From Synechococcus sp. RS9916 (lineage in GTDB: Bacteria > Cyanobacteriota > Cyanobacteriia > PCC-6307 > Cyanobiaceae), in assembly GCF_000153825.1 (NCBI RefSeq), contig NZ_DS022299.1:1514869-1578868 (forward strand): a stretch of 64,000 bases of DNA, in the 5' to 3' direction. The position numbers were made by a program, and so were the translations under genes. The first letter of the stretch is position 1. Every line of letters begins with the position of its first letter. Below, piece by piece: positions 1-15,641 of this stretch. The notes beneath the pieces were generated by a model. That model was not told the origin of the DNA and ran no database searches. It saw only the letters and a list, made by a program, of their open reading frames with translations.

Positions 1-666
<666 letters not shown>

Positions 667-709
667 TTAGGGAAGGAAGAGAGGGTTATTCGGTTCGTTC
701 GTTGATCCG

Positions 710-4003
<3,294 letters not shown>

Positions 4004-4298
4004 GCGGAGACCTGCAGATGAAAGTGGGGACAAAAGGCCTGAACGTCACGACGCAACGACCGCGAAACCAGCGAGGCCCAGCAGCGAAAGCCCTCCCCCT
4101 CGACGGAGAACGGCTGCCGCAGCTGGGCTTTCAGAGATCTCGGGACAGAACGGCAGACGTCGTCAATGCACCGGAAGGAAATGGACTCTTCTGGGAGCCG
4201 AGGCGCAGATCATGCACCTTGGCCAGGCCAATGAACCATCTTACACTTCAGGGTGTTGCATACCGACACCCCTGTCTTGACAGGCTGAAAGCAACAGC

Positions 4299-5084
4299 TC
4301 AGGGGAGAGCAAAAAGACGTCTTGCATTGGCCGTGCTGATCGAGGCGACGGACTCCAGGCTTTGATTGCGCAACTCCGCCACTCTCGCGGCCACAGCAGC
4401 CACATACGAGGGTTCATTGCGTTTGCCGCGCCGTGGCACTGGAGCGAGGAAAGGGCAATCGGTTTCCACCAGGAAGCGGTCGTCAGGCACCTGACGGGCG
4501 CAGTCATGGGTGTCGATCGCCTTGGGGAAGGTGACGGTGCCACTGAAGCTGATGTAAAACCCCAGCTCCAAGAAGGCATCCATTTCCTGCGGTGTCCCAC
4601 CCCAACAATGCATCACCCCGGTCGGGCAGCGACCCTCGGCCGCACGGTCGCGCAGCTCCTTGAGCATCGGCTCTGCCGCGTCACGGCAATGGATGATCAC
4701 CGGTTTCCCAAGCTCAACAGCCAGATCGAGCTGAGGACCGAGCACCGCCAGCTGCTCGTCGAGGTTCTTATCGCGGAACAAATCAAGGCCAAGTTCTCCA
4801 ATGGCCACCACCCGGTCATCGGCGAGTGCTGCAGCACGCAGTTCATCAGCGGTGGTTGCAGTCCAATGCTCCGTATCCAGCGGGTGCACGCCCACTGAGT
4901 ACCGCATCTCCGGGAAACGATCCGCCAAAGCCCGGATCGCTGGGATCTCGGCAGGCTCCACACAGGCATGCAGCAACGCGACCACACCGGCATCACGCCA
5001 TCGAGCAGAAACCTCTTCGAGATCGTCCTCGAAGTTGCGAAAAACGATGTGACAGTGACTGTCAATCAGGGTGGGAACCGTCAC
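4299..5084 (-). CDS. tatD: TatD family metal-dependent hydrolase
   Basis: A 261-residue TatD-family hydrolase with a TIM-barrel metallo-hydrolase fold; family members act as DNases or hydrolases. The N-terminal metal-binding motif DSHCH is at residues 8-12. GVHPLD, the GEIGLD-like motif GELGLDLF, the IHCRDA segment and the C-terminal LVETDCPFLAP metal-site motif are all present in the usual order. It lies between rpsT (62 bp upstream) and rpoB on the same strand, an arrangement common in marine picocyanobacteria. The exact substrate is not shown by the sequence. Confidence 0.93.
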   Translation of the reverse strand: MTVPTLIDSHCHIVFRNFEDDLEEVSARWRDAGVVALLHACVEPAEIPAIRALADRFPEMRYSVGVHPLDTEHWTATTADELRAAALADDRVVAIGELGLDLFRDKNLDEQLAVLGPQLDLAVELGKPVIIHCRDAAEPMLKELRDRAAEGRCPTGVMHCWGGTPQEMDAFLELGFYISFSGTVTFPKAIDTHDCARQVPDDRFLVETDCPFLAPVPRRGKRNEPSYVAAVAARVAELRNQSLESVASISTANARRLFALP

Positions 5085-5146
5085 AAGGACCTGAAACGCG
5101 CCTTCAGGTCCATTGTGCCGGTCACCAGCGAAAGAACGTTGAAGGT

Positions 5147-5476
<330 letters not shown>

Positions 5477-5568
5477 TCACCATAACGCAACGAGTGCCGA
5501 CATTTTCTCAACCGTGGCCCAGGCCTGACGGGGCCTAGCTTGAACCAAGAAATGTCTGATCCGCGCCG

Positions 5569-6891
5569 ATGACAACGACGAGCAGCCAGGCCACGACGCC
5601 CTCCCTGCTGCGTTGTCTCCATGACGTGACAACGGCGGAACAGGCTCTGGATCGCCTCGCCAAGCGCACCACGGGAGAGGCGCAGCAACAGGCTGCGGGC
5701 ACCGTTGAGCAGATCCTTTCTCAAGTCAAAGACCAAGGCGACCGGGCCCTGATTGAGCTCACCGAACGCTTCGATCGCTTCCGTCCCGAGCCGCTGCAGG
5801 TGGCCCCAGAGCAACTGGCCCAAGCCTGGGAGCAAACAGGCGCAGACCTGCGCGACGCACTCGAGCTGGCACACCGCCGCATTCAGGACTTTCACCAGCG
5901 ACAAAAGCCCCAAGACCTGGAGATCGAAGGAGTCCACGGCGAGCGCCTTGGCCGCCGCTGGAGGCCGGTGCAGCGGGCAGGACTTTATGTGCCGGGCGGG
6001 CGCGCGGCTTATCCCAGCACGGTGCTGATGAACGCGATTCCCGCCCGAGCAGCAGGCGTCGAGCGGGTTGTGATGGTCACGCCAGCCGGACCCGACGGTC
6101 AGGTCAACCCCACCGTTCTTGCAGCCGCGCACTTGGCCGGGGTCCATGAGGTGTATCGCATCGGCGGAGCGCAGGCGATTGCCGCACTGGCTTTCGGAAC
6201 CGAAACGGTGCCGAACGTGGATGTGATTTCAGGTCCCGGGAACCTTTACGTCACGTTGGCCAAGAAAGCCGTCGTGGGGCAGGTGGGCATTGATTCCCTT
6301 GCCGGACCAAGCGAAGTGCTGGTCATTGCTGACCACACCGCACCGGTGGAACAGGTCGCAGCCGATCTCTTGGCCCAGGCCGAACACGACCCCCTGGCAG
6401 CCGCCATCCTGCTAACCACCGAACAATCTCTAGCCGACGCCTTACCAGCCGAAGTCGAGCGTCAACTTCAGAACCACCCCCGCGCAAGCATCTGCCGTCA
6501 GTCCCTCGGGGACTGGGGATTGATCGTGGTGTGCGACAGCTTGGAAACCTGCGCCCAACTGAGCGACCGGTTCGCTCCAGAACACCTGGAATTGCTCGTG
6601 GAGCGGCCACAACCGCTGGCCGATCGCATCATCAACGCGGGTGCGATCTTTATTGGCCCATGGTCACCCGAAGCTGTCGGCGACTACCTGGCCGGCCCCA
6701 ACCACACGCTCCCCACCTGCGGAACCGCCCGCTTCAGTGGTGCACTTTGCGTGGAGACGTTCATGCGCCACACCTCGATGATTGCCTTCAACCGAGCCGC
6801 GTTGGAAGCAACGGGAGGCGCCGTCGAGCAACTGGCTCAAAGTGAAGGCCTCCACAGCCACGCTCACTCAGTACGAGTCCGCCTGGGCTGA
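5569..6891 (+). CDS. hisD: Histidinol dehydrogenase
   Basis: A 440-residue enzyme for the last two steps of histidine synthesis, oxidising L-histidinol to histidine with NAD and a zinc ion. Family motifs are easy to see: [32 protein letters not shown], and [17 protein letters not shown]. These are followed by the histidine-rich C-terminal segment around [15 protein letters not shown]. The length matches the family. The gene stands alone, not in a his operon, as is usual in cyanobacteria. It is convergent with rpiA, with 31 bp between the stop codons. Confidence 0.97.
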   Translation: MTTTSSQATTPSLLRCLHDVTTAEQALDRLAKRTTGEAQQQAAGTVEQILSQVKDQGDRALIELTERFDRFRPEPLQVAPEQLAQAWEQTGADLRDALELAHRRIQDFHQRQKPQDLEIEGVHGERLGRRWRPVQRAGLYVPGGRAAYPSTVLMNAIPARAAGVERVVMVTPAGPDGQVNPTVLAAAHLAGVHEVYRIGGAQAIAALAFGTETVPNVDVISGPGNLYVTLAKKAVVGQVGIDSLAGPSEVLVIADHTAPVEQVAADLLAQAEHDPLAAAILLTTEQSLADALPAEVERQLQNHPRASICRQSLGDWGLIVVCDSLETCAQLSDRFAPEHLELLVERPQPLADRIINAGAIFIGPWSPEAVGDYLAGPNHTLPTCGTARFSGALCVETFMRHTSMIAFNRAALEATGGAVEQLAQSEGLHSHAHSVRVRLG

Positions 6892-6922
6892 AAACCAGCG
6901 CACCCACATGCAGCACCGTCGC

Positions 6923-7636
6923 TCAGGCGCGACGCTCAAGGCTCCGCACCCCGGCGACATCACCATTGACCTCACCAACGAGCACCTCGTCGGCCAGGTT
7001 CACGAACAAACCGTTTTCCAGCACACCGGGGATGTTGTTGATGGCCAGCTCGAGAGCTGCGGGATCGGCGATGCCACCGTTCATCTTCACGTCAAGAACG
7101 AGATTTCCCTGGTCGGTGACCACGGGCCCTGCCTTGCGCTGAGCCATCCGCAGTTCGGCCGTGCCACCCATGGCTGCAAGCTGCTGCTGAACCTGACGCC
7201 AGGCACCGGGAAGCACCTCCACTGGGAGCAGGAAACCAAGGTTGAGGCGATCGACCAACTTGGTGGAATCCACGACCACCACGAAGCGTTCAGCCCGTGC
7301 CGCCACGAGCTTCTCCTGCACGTGACAGGCACCACCCCCTTTGATCAGCTGAAATCCAGGATCAACCTCATCAGCACCATCAATCGCCAGATCGATTCGA
7401 TCCACCGCGTTGAGGCTGAGCAGGGGAATGTTCAGCTCGGCTGCAAGAACCTCACCTTGGAACGACGTGGTCACGCCGACGATGTCCTTGAGCTCACCGC
7501 TTGCGAGCTTGGCGCCCAGGCCCTGGATCATCAAAGCGGCCGTTGAGCCGGACCCGAGTCCAAGCACCATGCCGTCTTTGATCTGATCCACAGCGGCCGC
7601 TGCCACTGCATGCTTCATCTGGGTCTGAAGATCCAC
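6923..7636 (-). CDS. rpiA: Ribose-5-phosphate isomerase A
   Basis: A 237-residue protein that interconverts ribose 5-phosphate and ribulose 5-phosphate, serving the Calvin cycle and the pentose phosphate pathway in the cytoplasm. The family signatures [12 protein letters not shown], the DGADEVDP catalytic segment and [14 protein letters not shown] occur in the right order. The length is typical of RpiA. It is transcribed leftward, 43 bp downstream of the HtrA-like protease gene, so a shared transcript is possible. Confidence 0.96.
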   Translation of the reverse strand: MDLQTQMKHAVAAAAVDQIKDGMVLGLGSGSTAALMIQGLGAKLASGELKDIVGVTTSFQGEVLAAELNIPLLSLNAVDRIDLAIDGADEVDPGFQLIKGGGACHVQEKLVAARAERFVVVVDSTKLVDRLNLGFLLPVEVLPGAWRQVQQQLAAMGGTAELRMAQRKAGPVVTDQGNLVLDVKMNGGIADPAALELAINNIPGVLENGLFVNLADEVLVGEVNGDVAGVRSLERRA

Positions 7637-7679
7637 CGTCGTCGTGTGCCAAAGGCTCGCGCGACGGTAGCAAGGGTCT

Positions 7680-8828
<1,149 letters not shown>

Positions 8829-8896
8829 CTAGGCAGCCGGAACGCGCTCTGATCCAACAGTTCAGGCCCTAATTTGCTCTCACATCCGGAAAACCC

Positions 8897-9160
8897 ATGA
8901 CGGAACCCCAGACGCAACGCCAGCGTTGTGCGCTCTGTCAGGTGGAGATCGACTCCAGCGGTGGTATCGATCAAGTGCATTTCAGCCGAGGTGGGGCTGG
9001 GACCCGCAGCAAGCTCTGGGCGCGGGTTTGCCAGTACCTGTCCACCGATGAGCAGAAAGGTCTGTGCATCAACCAAGACGCAAGCAAACGCGGGGAAGAA
9101 CAGCCAGGCGACCGCTTCATTGATATGGCTGCTGTCGACCTGAACACCCCACCGGGTTGA
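8897..9160 (+). CDS. Small conserved-looking protein with N-terminal CxxC
   Basis: An 87-residue soluble protein with a CALC pair near residue 11 and another cysteine in KGLCINQD around residue 57. The polar sequence between the cysteines contains two serine/glycine loops (SSGG and SRGGAG). The gene has an ATG start and good codon use. It is divergent from the protease gene, with 71 bp between starts. The cysteine pairs could bind a metal or form a disulfide, but I do not recognise the family and assign no function. Confidence 0.75.
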   Translation: MTEPQTQRQRCALCQVEIDSSGGIDQVHFSRGGAGTRSKLWARVCQYLSTDEQKGLCINQDASKRGEEQPGDRFIDMAAVDLNTPPG

Positions 9161-9217
9161 TCCCCAGGGTGCACATCGAGGTCTTGATCGTGGACAGGGC
9201 TGGACGCCGAACCCAGA

Positions 9218-9748
9218 GTGTGGCCAACTGGATTGGCCAGCTTGTTTTCGAATCGCCTGAAAGTCACTGCAGCGCTTTCATTCGCCACCCTCTCAGCAGC
9301 AGCTCTTGTACCCACGGGAGCTGAAGCAGCATGCAAATTCTTGATGCCACTGGGCGGCAATGGCAGTGGCCCGGAACCCTGGATCGTCAAGAAGAAAGTG
9401 GAGCGTCCGAAAGGGCTGATCGGCAAAGCTCTCGGGCGAACGAACTGGAACACGGATTTCGTGGTCGCCCAGCCCTATCGCTCCTACAAGTTGTTTTTCA
9501 CAGCCGACTCCACGGACGGAAACCCAGGGTCCTACCCAATCGAAGCGTTCCTCAAATTCAGCGATGGCACCAACCTCAAGGTGGTGAACGAATCCATGAA
9601 GCCACCGACTGGCACCGGTGCGCAGTTCGGCCCCTTCAGTGCACCGCAGGGGAAGGCCGTGAGCCAGGTGAACTTCCGAATCGGCGCCAACAAAGATCCT
9701 GGCGCCACAGGTTTCAGCTACCGCATTTCGGTGCAGGGGTGCAACTGA
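9218..9748 (+). CDS. Hypothetical secreted protein
   Basis: A protein of up to 176 residues. It has a hydrophobic N-terminal stretch ending in VPTGAEA just before a cysteine, which reads as a cleavable signal peptide. The mature part is beta-rich, with many Asn, Gly and aromatic residues (NWNTDFVVAQPYRSYKLFF, FRIGANKDPGATGFSYRI), and ends SVQGCN, so a Cys-Cys disulfide linking the two ends is possible. The frame starts at GTG 9218; TTG 9233 is an alternative that also gives a signal peptide. The family is not recognised. An exported or periplasmic location is an inference from the signal peptide. Confidence 0.72.
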   Translation: MWPTGLASLFSNRLKVTAALSFATLSAAALVPTGAEAACKFLMPLGGNGSGPEPWIVKKKVERPKGLIGKALGRTNWNTDFVVAQPYRSYKLFFTADSTDGNPGSYPIEAFLKFSDGTNLKVVNESMKPPTGTGAQFGPFSAPQGKAVSQVNFRIGANKDPGATGFSYRISVQGCN

Positions 9749-9890
9749 GCGAGGCGGGGCTGATGGAACGGAGATGGGGGAGCGCGTCCCCCGATCCTCT
9801 ACATTGACAACAGGCCCGGCGAGAACCTCTCTCCGGGAGGGTGATCTCAGCATCAGCCGTCGGGCCTGAGCCCGACACTCCCTCCCCTCG

Positions 9891-10358
9891 TTGCCACATC
9901 CTCTTCTGCCAGATCTCACCTCTGTTGCAGCAGCTACTGCTGCACAACAGGGTTTTGAGCTTGCGGATCTCCAATTGCACACCCACCTGCGCCCGATGAC
10001 CGTGCAGGTTCAAATCCGTCGTCCTGGCGGTGTGGATGTGACCCTTGATGACTGCGCGGGCCTGAGCGGACCGATGGGTGATGCCATCGAAGCGTCATCC
10101 CTGCTGACCGACGCCTATGTGCTGGAAATCAGCAGCCCTGGGATCGGCGACCTTGTACAAAGCGACCGTGATTTTCAAACGTTTCGCGGCTTCCCTGTCG
10201 AGGTGACCATCAACGAAGGCGATGGCCCCCCACAGACCCTTTCGGGCTCATTGCTCGATCGGAGTGACAACCACCTTGAAATCAACATGAAGGGCCGCAT
10301 TAAAAAAATCGCCCGATCTTCGATTTCCTGCGTCCGCCTCACCAGCCCCACCAGCTAG
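9891..10358 (+). CDS. rimP: Ribosome maturation factor RimP
   Basis: A 155-residue protein needed for 30S subunit maturation. The N-terminal alpha/beta domain contains the motif LEISSPGIGDLVQS, which corresponds to the family's LEVSSPGLDRPL. A C-terminal SH3-like barrel follows (GSLLDRSDNHLEINMKGRIKKIARSSI). The best start is TTG at 9891. It is the first gene of the conserved rimP-nusA-ylxR-infB operon, 66 bp upstream of nusA. The roughly 140 bp in front of it must hold the operon promoter. Confidence 0.93.
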   Translation: MPHPLLPDLTSVAAATAAQQGFELADLQLHTHLRPMTVQVQIRRPGGVDVTLDDCAGLSGPMGDAIEASSLLTDAYVLEISSPGIGDLVQSDRDFQTFRGFPVEVTINEGDGPPQTLSGSLLDRSDNHLEINMKGRIKKIARSSISCVRLTSPTS

Positions 10359-10424
10359 TCGGACTGCACTCTTCCCCGGCCGACCAACTGGCCGTCTCAG
10401 CCCCTTCCTTCCAATCAGCCCTCG

Positions 10425-11906
10425 ATGGCACTCGTTCTCCTTCCCGGCCTCAGCAACCTGATCGAAGACATCAGTGAAGAGAAGAAACTCCCACCTCAGG
10501 TTGTGGAGTCGGCTCTGAGGGAAGCCCTCTTGAAGGGTTACGAGCGGTATCGGAAAACTCTTTACCTGGGCATCAACGACGATCCCTTCGACGAGGAGTA
10601 TTTCAGCAATTTCGATGTTGCTCTCGATCTCGACGAAGAGGGCTACCGCGTTCTGGCCAGCAAGATCATCGTTGAGGAAGTCGAAAGCGACGACCATCAG
10701 ATCGCCCTGGCAGAGGTGATGCAGGTGGCCGACGATGCCCAGGTGGGCGACACCGTGGTGCTGGATGTCACCCCAGAGAAGGAGGAATTCGGTCGCATGG
10801 CGGCCGCAACCACCAAACAGGTGCTGGCCCAGAAGCTTCGGGATCAACAGCGCCGCATGATCCAAGAGGAATTTGCCGACCTCGAGGATCCTGTGCTGAC
10901 CGCGCGCGTGATCCGCTTCGAGCGTCAGTCCGTGATCATGGCGGTCAGCTCTGGATTGGGCCGTCCTGAAGTGGAGGCCGAGCTGCCCCGCCGCGACCAG
11001 CTCCCCAACGACAACTACCGGGCGAATGCCACCTTCAAGGTGTTCCTCAAGGAAGTGAGCGAAGTTCCACGTCGAGGCCCTCAGCTGTTTGTCAGCCGAG
11101 CCAATGCCGGCCTTGTGGTCTACCTGTTTGAAAACGAAGTGCCGGAGATCCAAGAAGGATCCGTGCGCATCGTGGCCGTGGCCAGAGAAGCCAATCCGCC
11201 CTCCCGCTCGGTTGGCCCCCGCACCAAGGTGGCTGTCGACAGCATCGAACGTGAAGTGGATCCTGTCGGCGCTTGCATCGGCGCCCGTGGCTCCCGCATC
11301 CAGCAGGTGGTCAATGAATTGCGGGGCGAAAAAATCGACGTGATCCGCTGGTCTCAGGATCCAGGCCAGTACATCGCCAACTCCCTCAGCCCAGCCCGCG
11401 TTGAGATGGTGCGTCTGGTTGATCCGGTCGGACAGCACGCTCACGTGTTGGTCCCACCCGATCAGCTCAGTCTGGCCATTGGTCGTGAAGGCCAAAACGT
11501 TCGTCTCGCCGCCCGCCTCACCGGCTGGAAGATCGACATCAAGAACTCGCAGGAATACGACCAAGCGAGTGAAGACGCCGTCGTGGCCGAGTTGATATCT
11601 CAGCGCGAGGAAGAGGAAGCGCTGCAACGGGAAGCCGAGGAACGCCTGGCTGCCGAACAGGCCGCCCGTGCTGAAGAAGATGCACGCCTGCGCGAGCTCT
11701 ATCCGCTGCCGGAAGACGACGAGGACTACGTCGAAGAAGGGAGCGAGATCGATGTCGAAGCTGTTGATGCAGGCGAGGAGAGCGTCGAAGGCGACCAACC
11801 TGCAGCCGAAGCCGAGACCAGCGTTGAAGACAGCACCGTTGAAGAAGGTGCCGTTGAAGACACTGAGTCCGCAGTCAACAACGACGACGAGGATGGAGCC
11901 CGGTGA
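10425..11906 (+). CDS. nusA: Transcription termination/antitermination factor NusA
   Basis: A 493-residue protein that binds RNA polymerase and nascent RNA and controls pausing and termination. The N-terminal domain starts LVLLPGLSNLIEDISEEKKL. An S1 domain follows, then two KH domains carrying the motifs DPVGACIGARGSRIQQVV and SLAIGREGQNVRLAARLTGW. The last 100 residues or so are a Glu/Asp-rich low-complexity tail, replacing the C-terminal repeats of E. coli NusA, as usual in cyanobacteria. The stop codon overlaps the ylxR start by 4 bp, so the two are translationally coupled. Confidence 0.97.
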   Translation: MALVLLPGLSNLIEDISEEKKLPPQVVESALREALLKGYERYRKTLYLGINDDPFDEEYFSNFDVALDLDEEGYRVLASKIIVEEVESDDHQIALAEVMQVADDAQVGDTVVLDVTPEKEEFGRMAAATTKQVLAQKLRDQQRRMIQEEFADLEDPVLTARVIRFERQSVIMAVSSGLGRPEVEAELPRRDQLPNDNYRANATFKVFLKEVSEVPRRGPQLFVSRANAGLVVYLFENEVPEIQEGSVRIVAVAREANPPSRSVGPRTKVAVDSIEREVDPVGACIGARGSRIQQVVNELRGEKIDVIRWSQDPGQYIANSLSPARVEMVRLVDPVGQHAHVLVPPDQLSLAIGREGQNVRLAARLTGWKIDIKNSQEYDQASEDAVVAELISQREEEEALQREAEERLAAEQAARAEEDARLRELYPLPEDDEDYVEEGSEIDVEAVDAGEESVEGDQPAAEAETSVEDSTVEEGAVEDTESAVNNDDEDGAR

Positions 11907-12172
11907 ACGAACCACGCCCCGTTCTGCGTCGCTGCGTAGCCTGTCGAAAGTTGCTGGATCGCCAGCAGCTCTGGCGCGTGATTCGCGACCACCAGGATGG
12001 GGTCCTCCTGGATCGGGGGATGGGTCGCTCGGCCTATCTCTGCCCGACGGAGGCCTGCCTGGATGAGGCACGCCGCAGAAAGCGACTGAACAAGGCCCTG
12101 CGTTGTCAGGTCCCCGACAGCGTGATCACGGTGTTGCAGGAGCGGCTCTCTTTCGAGAGGAACTGCCGCTGA
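11903..12172 (+). CDS. ylxR: YlxR/RnpM family RNA-binding protein (DUF448)
   Basis: An 89-residue basic protein with the DUF448 signature RRCVACRKLLDRQQLWRVIR near the N-terminus and GRSAYLCPTEACLDEARRRK in the middle. In Bacillus the homologue (RnpM) binds the RNase P RNA. The start is GTG and overlaps the end of nusA by 4 bp. infB follows 71 bp later. Its place between nusA and infB is the family's standard location, which makes the assignment secure. Confidence 0.94.
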   Translation: MNEPRPVLRRCVACRKLLDRQQLWRVIRDHQDGVLLDRGMGRSAYLCPTEACLDEARRRKRLNKALRCQVPDSVITVLQERLSFERNCR

Positions 12173-12243
12173 GGCAAGATGACCATTGGCCCCAGCTTGT
12201 CTGGAGCCCCGAGGCCACGCGCCCGGACCGACCGGAGACCTGA

Positions 12244-15200
12244 ATGACCAGCAGCGGCAAAGTCAGAATTTATGAGCTGTCCAAGGACTTGGGCCTGGAC
12301 AACAAGGATGTGCTTGATGCCGCTGAAAAGCTGTCCATCGCGGCCAAAAGCCACAGCAGCTCAATCAGTGAGGCAGAGGCAGGCAAGATCCGCGGCTTGC
12401 TCAAGCGAAACGGTGCTCCTGCAGCAGCAGCCAAACCGCCAGCCGGTAAGGCGATTCTGTCTGTGAAAAAGGCAGAAGCTCCTGCAGCACCAGCAGCCAA
12501 GCCGGCTCCGGCAGCTCCCAGCAAACCGGCCGCCGCCAAGCCGCAGCCTGCTCCGGCCCGTCCTGCACCCGCAGCGCCAGCACCAAAGGCCTCTGCTCCT
12601 GCAGCACCAGCGCCCAAGCCGGCTCCGGCAGCTCCCAGCAAACCGGCTGCCGCCAAACCGCAGCCTGCTCCGGCCCGCCCTGCACCCGCGGCACCGGCAC
12701 CAAAGGCCTCTGCTCCTGCAGCACCAGCCGCCAAGGCGCCTCCAGCACGCCCCGCAGCGCCGGCCGTGAGCAAACCCACGGCACCAGCCCCGCGACCTGC
12801 CGGCAAGCCAGTGGCCAGCAAGCCGCTGACCCCAAGCCCCAGGCCTGTGCAGTCCAAGGGAGGTGGGATGCCACGTCCTGCTGCGCCCGCACCGGTGAAG
12901 CGCACAGTTCCTTCTCCGCAGCGCCCTGCCCCCAAACCCGAATTGGTGGGTCGCCCCCAACCCAAGCGTCCGGCGGGTCCACCGACTCGCCCCGGGTCGG
13001 GACAGCGCCCTGGAGTCAGCCCACGTCCGACCCAGGCCGGCAACCAAAACCAGAGACCAGGTTCACCCCAACGCCCTGGAGCCCCACAGAGGCCCGGTGC
13101 ACCCACCCGTCCCGGCGCAGCCAGTGGTGGCAAAGCGGGCGTGAATCGCCCCGGTGCGCCCCGCGCCGCCGTTGAGCTGGTCGGCAAACCGATCCGCCGC
13201 GACGGCCAAGGTGCTGGTGGTGGACGCGACGCCAACGGCCGTCCCGCACCTCCGACCCGCCCAGGCATGCCTGCCGGCATGCGCAAACCTGTGGCGCCCG
13301 GTCAGCTCATGCAGCTGCAGAAGCCCAGCGGTCGTCCTGGAGCGCCGCCGCCGCGTCGCCCCGATGGGACTCCCGTCTCACCGCGGGCTGGCGAAGGAAC
13401 AACCGGTAAAGCGGTGCCGCCTGTGGCTCGCCCTGCCACACCGCCATCCCCCGCAACTGCACCCCGTCGCCCTGGCTATCGCCCTGCACCGGGCGCCGGT
13501 GGTCAGCGTCGTCCAGGCCGTCCCGATTGGGACGACAGCGCCAAACTGGAAGCGCTGCGCAGCCGTTCGCCCCAAAGACAGCGCCAGAAGGTGCACATCA
13601 TTGGGGAAAACGACGATTCCCTGGCAGCACAGACCGGCGGTTACGCCGGCGAACAGGAAGCACTGGTGTTGTCGGCCAGCCTGGCCCGACCTGCCAAGCC
13701 CAAATCGCAGCAACGCACCACAGCCAAGCCCGTGGCTGCTGTGCGCAAACGCCGCAAGGAAACCGCCCGTCAGCGCCAACGTCGCCGGGCGATGGAACTG
13801 CGCGCTGCGAGGGAAGCCAAGCAGGTGCGGCCCGAAATGATCGTGGTGCCGGAGGACAACCTCACGGTGCAAGAGCTCGCCGACATGCTCAGCGTGGAGA
13901 GCTCAGAGATCATCAAATCCCTGTTCTTCAAAGGCATCATCGCCACGGTCACCCAGACCCTGGACATGCCGACCATCGAGGCGGTGGCCGACGAATTCGG
14001 CGTGCCTGTGCTCCAGGACGACGTTGAAGAAGCCGCCAAGAAGACCGTGGAGATGATCGAGGAGCAAGACCTCGAGCATCTAATTCGCCGTCCGCCCGTT
14101 GTCACGGTGATGGGCCATGTGGACCACGGCAAAACCAGCCTTCTCGATGCCATCCGCAAGGCACGGGTGGCTGCCGGCGAAGCCGGAGGCATCACCCAGC
14201 ACATCGGTGCTTATCAAGTCGAGATCGAGGTCAACGATCAGCCTCGCAAGATCACCTTCCTCGACACCCCAGGTCACGAGGCATTCACGGCCATGCGGGC
14301 TCGTGGCACCAAGGTGACTGACGTCGCAATTTTGGTGGTCGCAGCCGACGACGGTGTGCGCCCCCAAACCCTGGAAGCCATCAGCCACGCCCGTGCCGCT
14401 GAAGTGCCCATCATTGTCGCCATCAACAAGTGCGACAAGGAAGGCGCCTCCCCAGATCGGGTGAAGCAGGAACTGTCTGAGCAGAATCTGCTGGCTGAGG
14501 AATGGGGTGGCGACGTCGTGATGGTGCCGGTGAGCGCCATCAAGGGCGAGAACATCGACAAGCTGCTGGAAATGATCCTGCTGGTCACCGAAGTGGAAGA
14601 CCTGCAGGCCAATCCGGATCGCCTGGCACGCGGCACCGTGATCGAGGCACACCTCGACAAAGCCAAGGGCCCAGTGGCGACGCTGCTGGTGCAGAACGGC
14701 ACCCTCAAGACTGGCGACGTCCTGGCCGCAGGCCCTGTCCTCGGCAAGGTGCGGGCCATGGTCGACGATGCCGGCAAGCGCATGAAGGAAGCCGGACCGT
14801 CCTTTGCCGTTGAGGCTCTCGGCTTCAGCGAAGTGCCCACGGCTGGCGATGAATTCGAGGTTTATCCCGACGAGAAATCCGCCCGCTCAGTGGTCGGAGA
14901 CCGTGCTTCCGATGCCCGTGCCACCCGTCTGGCACAACAGATGGCATCCCGTCGTGTGTCGCTCACGGCCATGTCTGGTCAGGCGAGCGATGGTGAGCTC
15001 AAGGAGCTCAACCTCATCCTCAAGGCCGACGTCCAGGGCAGTGTGGAAGCGATTCTCGGGTCGCTGGAACAGCTGCCGAAGGACGAAGTGCAGGTGCGTG
15101 TGCTGCTGTCGGCACCGGGCGAAATCACTGAGACCGACGTCGACCTCGCAGCCGCTTCCGGCGCTGTGATCGTGGGCTTCAACACCTCCATGGCATCCGG

Positions 15201-15615
15201 CGCTAAGCGCGCTGCAGATGCGACGGGTGTGGATGTGCGTGATTACGACGTGATCTACAAACTGCTCGAAGACATTCAGCTGGCCATGGAAGGTCTGCTG
15301 GAACCCGAGCTGGTGGAGGAAGCCCTGGGCGAAGCCGAAGTCCGCGCCGTGTTCACCATCGGCAAGAGCGCAGTTGCTGGTTGCTACGTCACCACTGGCA
15401 AATTGCAGCGCAACTGCAAGGTGCGTGTCCGCCGTGGCAAACAGGTGGTTTACGAGGGCGACCTCGATTCCCTGCGTCGCAACAAAGACGACGTCAAGGA
15501 AGTGGCCACAGGCTTCGAATGCGGCATCGGCTGCGATCGTTTTGCTAACTGGGAAGAAGGCGACCGGATTGAAGGCTTCAAGATGGTTACCCAACGCCGC
15601 AAGCTCAGCACCTGA
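12244..15615 (+). CDS. infB: Translation initiation factor IF-2
   Basis: A 1123-residue GTPase that delivers initiator tRNA to the 30S subunit. An IF2_N helical domain is at the start ([25 protein letters not shown]), followed by about 400 residues of Pro/Ala/Lys/Arg low complexity. A second IF2_N-like segment and the GTPase core come next: G1 [10 protein letters not shown]3 DTPGHEAF, G4 NKCDKE. Domains II to IV complete the protein. The long disordered linker contains a 39-residue tandem repeat, annotated separately. The length is typical of marine Synechococcus. It closes the rimP-nusA-ylxR-infB operon. Confidence 0.97.
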   Translation: MTSSGKVRIYELSKDLGLDNKDVLDAAEKLSIAAKSHSSSISEAEAGKIRGLLKRNGAPAAAAKPPAGKAILSVKKAEAPAAPAAKPAPAAPSKPAAAKPQPAPARPAPAAPAPKASAPAAPAPKPAPAAPSKPAAAKPQPAPARPAPAAPAPKASAPAAPAAKAPPARPAAPAVSKPTAPAPRPAGKPVASKPLTPSPRPVQSKGGGMPRPAAPAPVKRTVPSPQRPAPKPELVGRPQPKRPAGPPTRPGSGQRPGVSPRPTQAGNQNQRPGSPQRPGAPQRPGAPTRPGAASGGKAGVNRPGAPRAAVELVGKPIRRDGQGAGGGRDANGRPAPPTRPGMPAGMRKPVAPGQLMQLQKPSGRPGAPPPRRPDGTPVSPRAGEGTTGKAVPPVARPATPPSPATAPRRPGYRPAPGAGGQRRPGRPDWDDSAKLEALRSRSPQRQRQKVHIIGENDDSLAAQTGGYAGEQEALVLSASLARPAKPKSQQRTTAKPVAAVRKRRKETARQRQRRRAMELRAAREAKQVRPEMIVVPEDNLTVQELADMLSVESSEIIKSLFFKGIIATVTQTLDMPTIEAVADEFGVPVLQDDVEEAAKKTVEMIEEQDLEHLIRRPPVVTVMGHVDHGKTSLLDAIRKARVAAGEAGGITQHIGAYQVEIEVNDQPRKITFLDTPGHEAFTAMRARGTKVTDVAILVVAADDGVRPQTLEAISHARAAEVPIIVAINKCDKEGASPDRVKQELSEQNLLAEEWGGDVVMVPVSAIKGENIDKLLEMILLVTEVEDLQANPDRLARGTVIEAHLDKAKGPVATLLVQNGTLKTGDVLAAGPVLGKVRAMVDDAGKRMKEAGPSFAVEALGFSEVPTAGDEFEVYPDEKSARSVVGDRASDARATRLAQQMASRRVSLTAMSGQASDGELKELNLILKADVQGSVEAILGSLEQLPKDEVQVRVLLSAPGEITETDVDLAAASGAVIVGFNTSMASGAKRAADATGVDVRDYDVIYKLLEDIQLAMEGLLEPELVEEALGEAEVRAVFTIGKSAVAGCYVTTGKLQRNCKVRVRRGKQVVYEGDLDSLRRNKDDVKEVATGFECGIGCDRFANWEEGDRIEGFKMVTQRRKLST
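12478..12711 (+). repeat. 117-bp tandem duplication inside infB
   Basis: Two consecutive 117-bp units (12478-12594 and 12595-12711) encode nearly the same 39 residues of the IF-2 linker, starting APAAPA and ending PAPKAS. A third copy begins at 12712 but diverges after about 30 bp. Differences between the units are mostly synonymous. The repeat keeps the frame, so the linker length can change without harm. Confidence 0.9.
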
Positions 15616-15641
15616 TCGCTTCCTCTTCCGCCCGGATCATC

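Noticed and set aside
10248-12071. 607-codon open frame on the minus strand
   Set aside because: It lies opposite nusA and ylxR, whose identities are certain; composition is that of an antisense shadow.
12270-13286. Gly/Ala-rich 338-codon frame on the minus strand
   Set aside because: Antisense of the Pro/Ala linker of IF-2; the low complexity is only a mirror of the repeat.
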